Positions 8,381 to 17,056 of a stretch of DNA of 64,000 nucleotides are shown here, in pieces. Position 1 is the stretch's first letter. Each line of letters starts with the position of its first letter. The stretch spans positions 26,261 to 90,260 of the forward strand of contig CATXSD010000001.1 in assembly GCA_958402075.1 (NCBI GenBank), written 5' to 3'. Source of the stretch: Mediterranea massiliensis (GTDB taxonomy: Bacteria > Bacteroidota > Bacteroidia > Bacteroidales > Bacteroidaceae). A model generated the notes under the pieces. The model was given only the letters and a program-made list of their open reading frames with translations. It was not told where the DNA came from and searched no databases. Made by a program: the position numbers and the translations under genes.

Positions 8381-9676
8381 TCACTCGTCCCTCAGCGCCT
8401 CGGTCGGCGGGATGCTGCTGATGCGGCGGGCCGGGATGTAAATACCTACCAGCACCACGGTCAGCAACACGAGGTAGACGATGAGCGACACGATGCAGAA
8501 ATGCTGTCCGAAGTTCTGCACCCAGTAAGAGCCGGTGGTTTCCATGCCCGTCTGTCCCTTGGCCAGCCCTTCACTGACTGCATACTGGAAATAGAGGAAG
8601 CAGCCTATCAGAGTAGAAGCGGTGGTCAGCACGACCCCTTCGCCCAACAGGAAACGGACAATGCTTCCCGGCGTGGCGCCGTAGGACAGCATGACGCCCA
8701 CCTCCTCGCGGCGGGTGCGTGTCTGCACCCAGAAGGTTCCGGCCACGCCCAGGCAAAGATTGACGAGGAAAAACACCGCCATCGCCACGTTGCGCTGATA
8801 CAGCGTTGTCGTTCCCGCATACTCGCGTCGGGCTATCAGTTGCCGGTAGGGCTCCACCTTCTGCGCATACAGATTGCCCGCACGCAGTTCGCGCACCATC
8901 CACGGGTGAAAGCGGTGCAGAAAGCGCTCCATGCCGACACCCTTTTCCAGCCGGACCAATATCTTGACATCGTTGGGGAAATAATTCAGGTCGACGGTAC
9001 GCATCGGGACAAAAGCCACCGGTATGGGTTGCCAGTCGCTATACATGCGGAAAGTGGCTGTCGCGCCTACTACGTCCGTGTACAGCGTGTCCTGGTTGCG
9101 GGGTATCCAGAAACGGCGCCCCTGAGGATTGTCCGTATGGAAGAAAGTTTCCAGCGTATTCTCCGTCAGTACCAGATCGCCGTCCTTATAAGGATAATCG
9201 GAAAGCTCTGCCGGCGTCAGTCCCTGGGCCGGACGGAAGCCATAGGTTTCGAAGAACTGCGTATGGGGCAGGAACTCGATGTAGCGCATGTGGCAGACGG
9301 TGGTGTCGCCAGCCGGCATCCGGGTCATGGTTCCCTGCCCTTGCGAGTTGGGATACAGCCAGCCTAACAGAGGAGTGGCATGCTCCACTTCGGGATAGTT
9401 GCGCACCCGCTGCACGAGGTTGTCGTAGGCCTGCATCAGCGAGGCCGAGTCGGTGGCCTGCCCGTCGTAGCCGGGCGCATTGGGGCGGTACATGTTCAGC
9501 GACACCAGGCAGAGGCGGTCGGCATCATAGCCCAAGGGAATCATCCGGTCGTGCGTCACGACTATCACCGGGTCGAATATCGCCCACGACACGATGCACA
9601 CAACAATCAGCTCGGCCAGCAGCCAGCCGTTGCGGCGGCGACGGGACCATAAGGTTTTAAGAATGAGTTTAAACAT
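8381..9676 (-). CDS. FtsX/MacB-type ABC transporter permease, type 2
   Basis: The 431-residue paralogue of the 5703-7007 product starts MFKLILKTLWSRRRRNGW and ends PPTEALRDE. It shares the phrases GYDADRLCLVS, QATDSASLMQAY and EFLPHTQFFETYGFRP with that paralogue, while the central periplasmic region has diverged more. The start lies 5 bp downstream of the type 1 partner's stop, favouring translational coupling and a heterodimer. Divergence in the periplasmic part is where a different cargo would be expected to be recognised. Confidence 0.92.
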   Translation of the reverse strand: MFKLILKTLWSRRRRNGWLLAELIVVCIVSWAIFDPVIVVTHDRMIPLGYDADRLCLVSLNMYRPNAPGYDGQATDSASLMQAYDNLVQRVRNYPEVEHATPLLGWLYPNSQGQGTMTRMPAGDTTVCHMRYIEFLPHTQFFETYGFRPAQGLTPAELSDYPYKDGDLVLTENTLETFFHTDNPQGRRFWIPRNQDTLYTDVVGATATFRMYSDWQPIPVAFVPMRTVDLNYFPNDVKILVRLEKGVGMERFLHRFHPWMVRELRAGNLYAQKVEPYRQLIARREYAGTTTLYQRNVAMAVFFLVNLCLGVAGTFWVQTRTRREEVGVMLSYGATPGSIVRFLLGEGVVLTTASTLIGCFLYFQYAVSEGLAKGQTGMETTGSYWVQNFGQHFCIVSLIVYLVLLTVVLVGIYIPARRISSIPPTEALRDE

Positions 9677-9681
9677 GATTC

Positions 9682-11001
9682 TTATCTTTTCTCATAAAGT
9701 GAATATACAATCGGGTTGCGTAGGGACAGCCATGCCGGCAGGAGGGCCGAAAGCGTGTTCAGCACCAGGCAGAACAGCAGGGTTATCAGGAAAACAGCAG
9801 GCGCAAACAGCATTTCGCCCGAGACGTAGACATCGGTCCCGTCGGGTACCAGCCACGCATAGCGGTCGAACACGCGGAACACCCACTCCCTGCAGCCGTA
9901 CAAGGCAATCCAGGCTGCCACCAGCCCCAATACTCCACCGGCCAGGGTCAGCAGGAAATTTTCCCACAACACTTGCGAGAGCAGCCTGTTCCGCCCGCCT
10001 CCAAAAGCCTTGCGGATGCCCATCTCGGGCAGGCGGCTCTCCATGCGGCTGGCTATCAGGCCGCTCAGGTTCAGGGCGGGCACCAGCAACAAAGCCAGCA
10101 GGATGAACAACAGATAGCGGACGGCCCTCCACCAGTCGCCCCCTCCTCCACCGACCGACGTCATCAGAGACGCATGCAGATGGGAAACCGGATCGTCACC
10201 GATGTTCATCTTCAGCCCGTCGGCCTGGTGCAGCAGATTCTGCTTCCGCACAATTTCGTGAACTTCGTCGCACAGAGCCTCACCCTGTTTTCCGTCTTCT
10301 ACCCATACCGTCACCTGGAAGGGACCGCAATAAGGCACTTCGGGATAGGCGGCATCGCGGTATCCCTCCATCGTGCTATAAGGTACATACAGGTCGGCAT
10401 ACGAGCGGTTTGTCAGATAACTGGCCCCGCGGACCACCCCGCAAACCTGATAGGCTTCGTAATCCAGCAGGAACTGACGACCGATGACTCCCTGCTCTCC
10501 GCCGAACAGACGACGGGCCAGCTTGTCGGTAATCACCGCCTTGCAGATGCCGCTCTCCAGATCGGCCTGCGTAAAAGGCTGCCCCTCGAAAAAGCGGAAG
10601 GCATAGATACGGAAATAAGCCGGATCGGTTTCTACAATCTGCACCGCAAAATCACCGCTACGGTCGGAAGGCTGGATGTACTTCACCGCCCCGAAGGTGG
10701 AAGCACTCACCTCACGGGCGTTCTTCAACGGATAGAACCATTCCTGCAACGCCCTGTACGAATAAGCATAGCTCCACGACTGGAAACGCCCGTCCTTGTT
10801 CCGCTCGAAAGACGTCCCCGACAGGTAATACGTGTTTCCACGGTTCATCTCGGGATAGACAGGCGCCAGCTTCACATAGTAAACTACCGCCACAATCACC
10901 GTCATGGCAATGGCCAGCCCCGTGCCGGCAATGTAGAGCGTACTGAACAGGCGGTTCTGCCTGAACAACGCAAGGGCTTGTTTGAAATAGGTCTTCAGCA
11001 T
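9682..11001 (-). CDS. FtsX/MacB-type ABC transporter permease, type 1
   Basis: The product has 439 residues when started at MLKTYFKQ, the same length as its paralogue at 7013-8332; an extra ATG directly in front (11004) is also possible. The coupling motif is MESRLPEMGIRKAFGGG and the tail IVYSLYEKR. A Gly-rich loop (GGGGGD, around residue 290) just before the second membrane segment is not present in the paralogue. First gene after the array B gap, followed 5 bp later by its type 2 partner. Confidence 0.92.
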   Translation of the reverse strand: MLKTYFKQALALFRQNRLFSTLYIAGTGLAIAMTVIVAVVYYVKLAPVYPEMNRGNTYYLSGTSFERNKDGRFQSWSYAYSYRALQEWFYPLKNAREVSASTFGAVKYIQPSDRSGDFAVQIVETDPAYFRIYAFRFFEGQPFTQADLESGICKAVITDKLARRLFGGEQGVIGRQFLLDYEAYQVCGVVRGASYLTNRSYADLYVPYSTMEGYRDAAYPEVPYCGPFQVTVWVEDGKQGEALCDEVHEIVRKQNLLHQADGLKMNIGDDPVSHLHASLMTSVGGGGGDWWRAVRYLLFILLALLLVPALNLSGLIASRMESRLPEMGIRKAFGGGRNRLLSQVLWENFLLTLAGGVLGLVAAWIALYGCREWVFRVFDRYAWLVPDGTDVYVSGEMLFAPAVFLITLLFCLVLNTLSALLPAWLSLRNPIVYSLYEKR

Positions 11002-11040
11002 CATAACAAATCTATCTAACTATATATGGATAAAGCATAT

Positions 11041-11196
11041 AGCACTTTATTTTCTGTTGATACCCAATAAAGTGATACTTCAGTCTCATTAAAGCGATAC
11101 TTTAACGCCTTTAAAGCACTGCTTTAATACCAGTAAAGCGATGCTTTAACACTGATAAAGCGACGCTTTAAAATCAGCAAAGCAAAATAAAGTATC
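11041..11196. repeat. Array B: six 22-bp palindromic units
   Basis: AAAG-anchored units (for example TAAAGCGATGCTTTA) begin at 11069, 11091, 11113, 11135, 11157 and 11179, exactly 22 bp apart; the last unit is truncated in its right arm. Flanks ACTTTATTTT (from 11045) and AAAATAAAGT (from 11184) are complementary, the same architecture as array A but with an unrelated unit sequence. It fills the 220-bp gap directly 3' of the leftward permease gene ending at 11222. Confidence 0.95.
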
Positions 11197-11221
11197 AAAT
11201 CACTGACCGTCAGCCGGTTAT

Positions 11222-12532
11222 TTATTCTTCTCTCAATGCCTCCACCGGCAGCGTACGGGCCGCACGGCGTACAGGGATATACGTCCCGACCAGCGCTATC
11301 AGCATCAGAATAATGTAACTGAGTGCCAGCACCACGGTGAAGTGGAAACCGAAACGGTTTTGCCCGTAGGCGGGATTGGGCACGAACTTGTCATTCATCT
11401 CTACCGTGTACAGGCCGTTGGCGTGTGCATGATAGAACAGGAAGGGGATGACCAGCACGAAGGCTATCGTCAGCAACAGCCAGGCCTCGAGGAGGAACTG
11501 CCGCACGATGCACCCTTGCGAAGCGCCCATGCTGCGCATCACTCCAATCTCGCCGCGACGGGCGTTGCTGCGTATCCAGAAGGTGCCCACCATGCCCAGG
11601 AAGATGCAGAGCAGGGCGAAACCCGTCAGGGCGTATTGCAGGCGGAGCTTGTTGGTGACACCGCTCTTCATGGCATAGGCCTCGCTCAGCTCCGAAAACT
11701 CCTTCAGGCTGTCGAAGTAGAAGTTGCCGACGGAGAGCTGCGGCGCCACTTCCTGCTGGAAACGCTGCTTGAAGGCCGACACGTCCACACCCGGCTTCAG
11801 ACGGATGACAAAATTGTACCACCACGGCATATACTGGCTTCCATACATTTCGCTGTACATGGTGACAATGAGCGGATAGGGCTGCTCGTAGTCGCGGTGC
11901 TTGAAGTCACGGAATACGCCCGCTACCTCCAAAGCGTCCTCGCCCTGGTAGACTTTCTTCCCTACGGCATCGGCCGTACCAAACAGGCGCTGAGCCAACC
12001 GTTCGGAGATGAATGCCTTGTCTTCCACCTGTTCAGGCACCTGGATGTCACCGCCTGTACGGGCATCCTTCATGCCATAGGTATGAAGCATATTGCTGCC
12101 ATCGGTTGCCACAAAACTATAAGCCTGGGCATGTACGAAACCTTCCCTTTTGTGCAAAGAGGCGGTATCGGCAAAGACTCCCGTACCGCTCCACGAGTTG
12201 CTACAAGGGAAACTTTGATTGCCGGAGATGGTCCAGCACTCCACCTCGGGCTGCTCGCGCACGATGCGGGCAATGCGCGTGTAGGCCACCAGATTCATCG
12301 AATCGGAAGCCATGTCGGGGTCGAAGTTGCCGTTCGTCTCGTCGTACATGCCGATGTTTATCACGTAAAGCCCTTCGGGATTGTATCCCCGGTCAATGGC
12401 ACGATTGGCGGTCAATACATAGATAGGGTCGATAACGGTCCAAAGAAAGAAACTGACGACCAGCAGTTCCAGGAATATCCAGGCGTTCTGACGACGCTGG
12501 TTCCATAGTTGGTGTAAGATGGTTTGAAGCAT
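11222..12532 (-). CDS. FtsX/MacB-type ABC transporter permease, type 2
   Basis: The 436-residue permease starts MLQTILHQLWNQRRQNAW. Its first membrane segment is near residues 18-38; a periplasmic domain and a C-terminal FtsX module with RRGEIGVMRSMGAS follow, ending PVEALREE. It begins 6 bp after the type 1 gene at 12539-13843. It is clearly more divergent from the 5703 and 8381 products than those are from each other, so this pair is an older branch. Confidence 0.92.
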   Translation of the reverse strand: MLQTILHQLWNQRRQNAWIFLELLVVSFFLWTVIDPIYVLTANRAIDRGYNPEGLYVINIGMYDETNGNFDPDMASDSMNLVAYTRIARIVREQPEVECWTISGNQSFPCSNSWSGTGVFADTASLHKREGFVHAQAYSFVATDGSNMLHTYGMKDARTGGDIQVPEQVEDKAFISERLAQRLFGTADAVGKKVYQGEDALEVAGVFRDFKHRDYEQPYPLIVTMYSEMYGSQYMPWWYNFVIRLKPGVDVSAFKQRFQQEVAPQLSVGNFYFDSLKEFSELSEAYAMKSGVTNKLRLQYALTGFALLCIFLGMVGTFWIRSNARRGEIGVMRSMGASQGCIVRQFLLEAWLLLTIAFVLVIPFLFYHAHANGLYTVEMNDKFVPNPAYGQNRFGFHFTVVLALSYIILMLIALVGTYIPVRRAARTLPVEALREE

Positions 12533-12538
12533 AGCATT

Positions 12539-13843
12539 TTATCTTTTCGTATTCAACGATTCCATAATCGGGTGGCGCATTGCCCCCAGTGCAGGCACAA
12601 GGGCCGACACCACATTGAGCACCACGCACACGGCCAGCGCGCAGCCGAACACGGCGGGATTGAACAGCATCTCGGGCGTGAGCGACGTGGAGAGCGAAGT
12701 GTCGTAGATGTTCTTGTCGAACAGCGTCAGAATCCAGTCGCTGGCCGTCAGCACAATCAGGTAGGAGAACAACAGGCCTGCCAGACCGCCCAGCAACGTG
12801 AGCAACAGGTTCTCGCAGAGCACCTGCTCCAGCAGGCGGCGGCGCGTAGCCCCATAGGCCTTACGAATGCCCAGCTCGGCAATGCGGCTGTCCATGCGCG
12901 AGGAAATCATGCCGCTCAGGTTCAAGGCAGGGATGAAGAGCAGGGCCAGCAGGATGTAGAGGAAATCCTTGACCAGTTCCATCGTGTCGGGTGCCTTCTC
13001 TACATCCTGGCGGAATGTACTGAGCCAGTAAGGATCGGGCTGCCCCATCAGGTCGTATTCATAGTCCTTGTCCTGCAAGGTATAGCGTCGGAACACATCC
13101 TGCACCTCGCTGCGTACCGTTTCGAGATTCTCCGCATCGTCTACCAGCAAAGAGGCATACACATTGCCCAGCAAACCGAACCGATCCAGTTCTTTGGAGA
13201 TATACTGCGCATTGAGCAAGGGCAGCCACAGGTCGCCTGCCGTCTCGGGCGTAGCATTGGAAACATCCCGCACCACGCCGCACACGCGGTAGTCGCGTCC
13301 GTTAAAGGCGAAGTGCCGGCCCTCCACTCCCTCGGTGGCGGCAAACAACCGCTTGGCCAGCGACTCACCGATGACAGCCACTTGCGCCTTGGCCTCCACA
13401 TCTTCCTGCGTGAATGGCTGGCCGTCAACAAAACGGAAGGAAAAGACTTTCCAGAAAGCGCCGTTGGCAAAACGGGGAGTAACCTTGAAGGGCTTTACGT
13501 CTGCGGCAGACACCTGATAATCTCCCCAAAAATCAATTATACTGCCCGCCACCTGCTCCACATGAGGCAGTCCCGGCAGCATCTGGTCCACCACATAATA
13601 GGCCACGCCACCGTTGATGGTCCAGCTCTCGGGCTTTCCCTTCGGGTAGCGCTTTATCGGCTTCAGCACCAGCGTGCGGTCGCGGTTATACTCGGGATAG
13701 ACGGGGCCGAACTTGACATAGAAGATGATGAACAACGTCATCACCAGCGCGATGGACAGGCCCGTACCCACCACGTAGATGCCTGTAAAGAGGCGGTTCT
13801 GCCGCATCAGGGTCCAGGCTTGTTTGAAATAATTCTTCAGCAT
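12539..13843 (-). CDS. FtsX/MacB-type ABC transporter permease, type 1
   Basis: The 434-residue permease starts MLKNYFKQAWTLMRQNRLF, with a membrane segment near 20-45. The coupling motif is MDSRIAELGIRKAYGAT and the tail PIMESLNTKR. It is the first permease after the HlyD adaptor in the transcription direction, separated from it by a 221-bp gap holding a CACAGATT palindrome. Partner of 11222-12532. Confidence 0.92.
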   Translation of the reverse strand: MLKNYFKQAWTLMRQNRLFTGIYVVGTGLSIALVMTLFIIFYVKFGPVYPEYNRDRTLVLKPIKRYPKGKPESWTINGGVAYYVVDQMLPGLPHVEQVAGSIIDFWGDYQVSAADVKPFKVTPRFANGAFWKVFSFRFVDGQPFTQEDVEAKAQVAVIGESLAKRLFAATEGVEGRHFAFNGRDYRVCGVVRDVSNATPETAGDLWLPLLNAQYISKELDRFGLLGNVYASLLVDDAENLETVRSEVQDVFRRYTLQDKDYEYDLMGQPDPYWLSTFRQDVEKAPDTMELVKDFLYILLALLFIPALNLSGMISSRMDSRIAELGIRKAYGATRRRLLEQVLCENLLLTLLGGLAGLLFSYLIVLTASDWILTLFDKNIYDTSLSTSLTPEMLFNPAVFGCALAVCVVLNVVSALVPALGAMRHPIMESLNTKR

Positions 13844-13862
13844 AGCTATTTCTTGTTTGTTT

Positions 13863-14056
13863 CACCACAGAGAGGGCGCAGAGTTTTTATTGAGTTCACC
13901 ACAGATTACACAGATTGGCACAGATTGTGTGATTATCTGTGATTTCTTGGTTCACCTCAAATTATACAGACTATACAAATACGTTGCGCGAATCTGTGAT
14001 AATCTGTGTAATCCGTGGTGCATCATGCACATATTTCCTCTGTGTACTCTGTAGTG
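13863..14056. repeat. CACAGATT-family palindromic repeat, copy 2 (nested)
   Basis: Outer arms CACCACAGAGAGGGCGCAGAG (13863) and the complement of CACTACAGAGTACACAGAGG (14037-14056) enclose inner arms. The inner pair is CACCACAGATTACACAGATT (13897) and the complement of CACCACGGATTACACAGATT (ending at 14020). A diverged partial copy lies in the middle. The element fills the gap between the adaptor gene and the first permease. Confidence 0.88.
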
Positions 14057-14064
14057 AGCAATTC

Positions 14065-15315
14065 TCATTTCTTCAGTTTCAGCTTGTTCTTATTCTTATA
14101 TTGGCTCATGTCGCTTACGACTACCTGGTCACCAGGTTTGAGGCCCGAAACCACTTCGACGTACTCGAAGTTGGAGTCGCCCAACTGCACCTTGCGCTTC
14201 ACAAGCTGGCCTTCGCCGTCGCGCACAAAGAGTTCGTACTCGCCACGGCCCACGTAGTAACTGGCATTGGCCAGCCGCATCACGTCTTCCTTGACGGAAT
14301 TCATCACATAGACATCGGTCTTCAGGCCCGAACGCAGGCGGCGGTTGCTGTCGTCCTCCAGCTGCACGGTGAAGGAGATGACACCGTTCTTCGAAAGCGG
14401 GGTGACGCTGCTCACCTGCCCTTCCAGCTTCTCGCTGCCTATCTTCACGATGGCCCGTCCGCCGGCCGCCACGCGGTCGCCGTAGGTATCGGCTATCTCG
14501 CCCTCCACCTTGAAGTGGCTCAGGTCGCTGATGACGGCAATCTGCGTGCCCTCACCCACCTGCACACCTATCTGATTGTTGATATAGGTAAGGATGGCCT
14601 TGCGGGGCGAGCGCACCTGTGCGTCGTCCAGCGTACGCTTGGTCTCGGCCAGACTCTTGCGGAAGATGCTCAGGTCGAGTTCCTGCACCTTGTATTCGGC
14701 AGCCAGCACCTCCTGCTCGTTCTCATACTGCTGGCGGAGCTGTTCCAGTTCCAGCTGGGCCACGTTGACGCTCAGTTCGGCCTGACGAACCTTGTCGGTC
14801 GTACCCGAGCCGAGGCTGTCCAGATACTGCTCGTTGCGCAGCTCCACCTTCATGCGGTTCAGCTTCATTTCGGACACCTTGATCTGCATGGCCAGGTCCT
14901 TCAGTTTGGTTTCGTTGTTCACCTTCAACTGCTGGAGCTTATAGGTACGCATCTGCTCTTCGTCGAGCTGCTTCTTGTATTCGGTCTCGGCACTCTGCAG
15001 GTCCAGTTTTAGGATGGGGGTACCTACGTCCACACTGTCGCCCCCCTTCTTGTACACCTCAAGGATGCGGGTATTGATGGGCGAATTGATGATTTCCTCG
15101 AATGCCGGCACCACCTTGCCCGAAGCACTGACACTGACCTCAATCGTTCCCTGATCGACCTGCGAGAAGACAAGGTCCTTTTCTTTCACTCCCGTCCGCA
15201 TCAGCGAGATGAGGACACTGATGACCACGATACCCGAAGCGGCTATGATGCCGTAACGGATCCACTTCTTGTTGCGCTCCTTGCGGCGCACCTCTTTCGG
15301 AATTTCTCTATCCAT
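14065..15315 (-). CDS. HlyD/MacA-type periplasmic adaptor subunit
   Basis: The 416-residue adaptor links an inner-membrane ABC permease to an outer-membrane channel. A cytoplasmic start (MDREIPKEVRRKERNKKW) is followed by one membrane anchor near residues 20-40. A biotinyl-lipoyl half-motif lies around 70-105, a long coiled coil about 105-245 and beta-barrel/membrane-proximal domains to the end. It is the first gene of the leftward unit, 87 bp downstream of a predicted sigma54-type start, and heads the three permease pairs. The nearby TolC gene is a natural outer-membrane partner, an inference from position. Confidence 0.93.
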   Translation of the reverse strand: MDREIPKEVRRKERNKKWIRYGIIAASGIVVISVLISLMRTGVKEKDLVFSQVDQGTIEVSVSASGKVVPAFEEIINSPINTRILEVYKKGGDSVDVGTPILKLDLQSAETEYKKQLDEEQMRTYKLQQLKVNNETKLKDLAMQIKVSEMKLNRMKVELRNEQYLDSLGSGTTDKVRQAELSVNVAQLELEQLRQQYENEQEVLAAEYKVQELDLSIFRKSLAETKRTLDDAQVRSPRKAILTYINNQIGVQVGEGTQIAVISDLSHFKVEGEIADTYGDRVAAGGRAIVKIGSEKLEGQVSSVTPLSKNGVISFTVQLEDDSNRRLRSGLKTDVYVMNSVKEDVMRLANASYYVGRGEYELFVRDGEGQLVKRKVQLGDSNFEYVEVVSGLKPGDQVVVSDMSQYKNKNKLKLKK

Positions 15316-15411
15316 AGATATCTGTTCTTAATGTTTATATTTTCTTCACTTCTTCGCCCGCCGCATCTCCGTGCTGAAAACGGACACCCGAACGAACTTC
15401 ACCTTATCTAT

Positions 15412-15491
15412 ATGCGAAATCCGTGCCAAAAATGCAAATCGTTTATAATCAATGAAAAGAGCAAAACAAAGAGTGTCCGATATCGGACACT
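15412..15491 (-). promoter_or_regulatory. Sigma54-type -24/-12 promoter with palindromic activator site
   Basis: On the minus strand TGGCACGGATTTCGCA (15413-15428) has the GG-N10-GC spacing of sigma54 promoters, with one mismatch in the -12 TTGCA. About 55 bp further upstream is the perfect 20-base palindrome AGTGTCCGATATCGGACACT (15472-15491). A second stem, GCCGGACACATCCGGC, lies near 15525. This is the layout of an enhancer-binding-protein site driving the adaptor-permease unit. No cognate activator gene is visible in the window. Confidence 0.7.
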
Positions 15492-15668
15492 GTGTACATT
15501 TTCGGATAATCGAAGCCGGACACATCCGGCAAAGGAATGCTACAGAAAGCACGTTTCCAGTCCTTCATTTCCCCTTCTCACAGAGAAAATACAGGAAAAT
15601 ATGAACAAAAGCGAAAAAGTGAACATCAGTCGAAGAAATGTAGACAGCACCATTCCGCAACAACCCTC

Positions 15669-15676
15669 TATCTTTG
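15669..15676 (+). promoter_or_regulatory. Bacteroides -7 box before tolC
   Basis: TATCTTTG fits TAnnTTTG and lies 22 bp before the tolC start. No clear TTTG -33 box is found 19 bp upstream. The rest of the 383-bp divergent gap (15316-15698) holds the sigma54 site and GTGTCCG dyads read on the other strand. Confidence 0.5.
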
Positions 15677-15698
15677 CGGCAAATAACAAAAGAAAGCT

Positions 15699-17024
15699 AT
15701 GATAAAGAAATTGTTCACATTCACATTCGCCTGTCTGTTGATGGGCAGCGCAGGAGCACAGGAAGTGCTTTCGCTGAGCCAATGCCTGAAGACAGGCATC
15801 GAAAACAACCTCGGCCTGCAGGCCCAACAGAACGAAGTACGCAAAGGCAAGCATGCCATCAGCGAGAACCGCGCCAAGCTGTTGCCGCAAATCAATGCCG
15901 TAGCCTCTTTCAACGACAACTTCAACCCACCGGTATCGGTGACCGACGGATCGGCCTACGGCAACCCATACAACGTGACGAAGACCCTGCAATACAACGC
16001 CAGCGCAGGCCTACAGCTCCAGATGCCGCTCTACAACCAGACAGCCTACACGGCAGTGGACATTGCCCGCACACTGGACAACATCAACCGCCTCACCTAT
16101 GAAAAGGCCCGCGAAGACCTCATCCTGCAGATTGCCAAGATGTACTACTTGGGACAAAGCACCGCCGAACAGATTGGCATCGTCCGCGAGAACATCGACC
16201 GCCTGCGCGAACTGCGCGACATCACCCAGGCCTTCTACGACAACGGTTTGGCGATGGAAGTGGACCTGAAGCGCGTCAACATCAACCTGGAGAACATGCA
16301 GGTGCAATACGACAATGCCCAGGCCATGCTGACCCAGCAGCTCAATCTGCTGAAGTATGTCATGGACTATCCGGCCGACGCCGACATCGCCCTGGAACCC
16401 GTAGACACCGAAAACATCCAGACCGTCGAACTGACCGGACTGGACGCCAACCAGTACGAACTGCAACTGCTGCAATCGCAGGGCGAGCTGGCCGAACGGC
16501 AGAAACGGATGATCAGCCAGGGCTATCTGCCCTCGCTCAGCCTGACCGCCAACTGGATGTACTCGGCCTATACGGACAAGGCCCGGAACTGGTTCCACTC
16601 CGGCCCCTCCAACCACTGGTACAACTCCAACGGCATCGGCCTGACGCTGCGCATCCCTCTCTTCGACGGACTGGACAAACGCTCGAAGCTGCGGAAAGCA
16701 AAGATTGACATCGAAAACATCCGCCTGAACCAGGAGAACATGCAGAAGAACCTCGAGACGCAGTACCTGAACGCCACGAACGACCTGATGAACAATCAAC
16801 GTACTTTCCTGAAACAGAAAGATAACTACCAGCTGGCCGAGAACGTCTACGAAGTGACCACGGACCGCTACCGCGAAGGCATCGCCTCGATGACGGAGGT
16901 CCTGCAGGACGAGATGCGCATGAGCGAGGCACAGAACAACTACATCAACGCCCACTACAACTACCGCGTCACCAACCTGGCCCTGCTGAAACTGACGGGA
17001 CAGACGGAAAGTTTGCTGAAATAA
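15699..17024 (+). CDS. TolC-family outer-membrane efflux protein
   Basis: The 441-residue protein has a signal peptide (MIKKLFTFTFACLLMGSAGA) and two OEP repeats rich in long amphipathic helices, typical of the trimeric TolC channel. A conserved phrase such as GLTLRIPLFDGL (near residue 315) marks the second repeat's strand. It leads a rightward operon, 32 bp before an EmrA-like adaptor. Its position opposite the ABC adaptor gene suggests it may serve both exporters; that is an inference. Confidence 0.95.
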   Translation: MIKKLFTFTFACLLMGSAGAQEVLSLSQCLKTGIENNLGLQAQQNEVRKGKHAISENRAKLLPQINAVASFNDNFNPPVSVTDGSAYGNPYNVTKTLQYNASAGLQLQMPLYNQTAYTAVDIARTLDNINRLTYEKAREDLILQIAKMYYLGQSTAEQIGIVRENIDRLRELRDITQAFYDNGLAMEVDLKRVNINLENMQVQYDNAQAMLTQQLNLLKYVMDYPADADIALEPVDTENIQTVELTGLDANQYELQLLQSQGELAERQKRMISQGYLPSLSLTANWMYSAYTDKARNWFHSGPSNHWYNSNGIGLTLRIPLFDGLDKRSKLRKAKIDIENIRLNQENMQKNLETQYLNATNDLMNNQRTFLKQKDNYQLAENVYEVTTDRYREGIASMTEVLQDEMRMSEAQNNYINAHYNYRVTNLALLKLTGQTESLLK

Positions 17025-17056
17025 TCAATATCACCTTCTAATAAATATAAACAGTT

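Noticed and set aside
15524..15560. Sigma54 promoter for tolC on the plus strand
   Set aside because: GG and GC pairs there have 9-base spacing and lack TGGCAC.
15331..15702. 123-codon plus-strand frame in the adaptor/tolC gap
   Set aside because: It covers the sigma54 site, palindromes and the tolC promoter and shows no protein family pattern.
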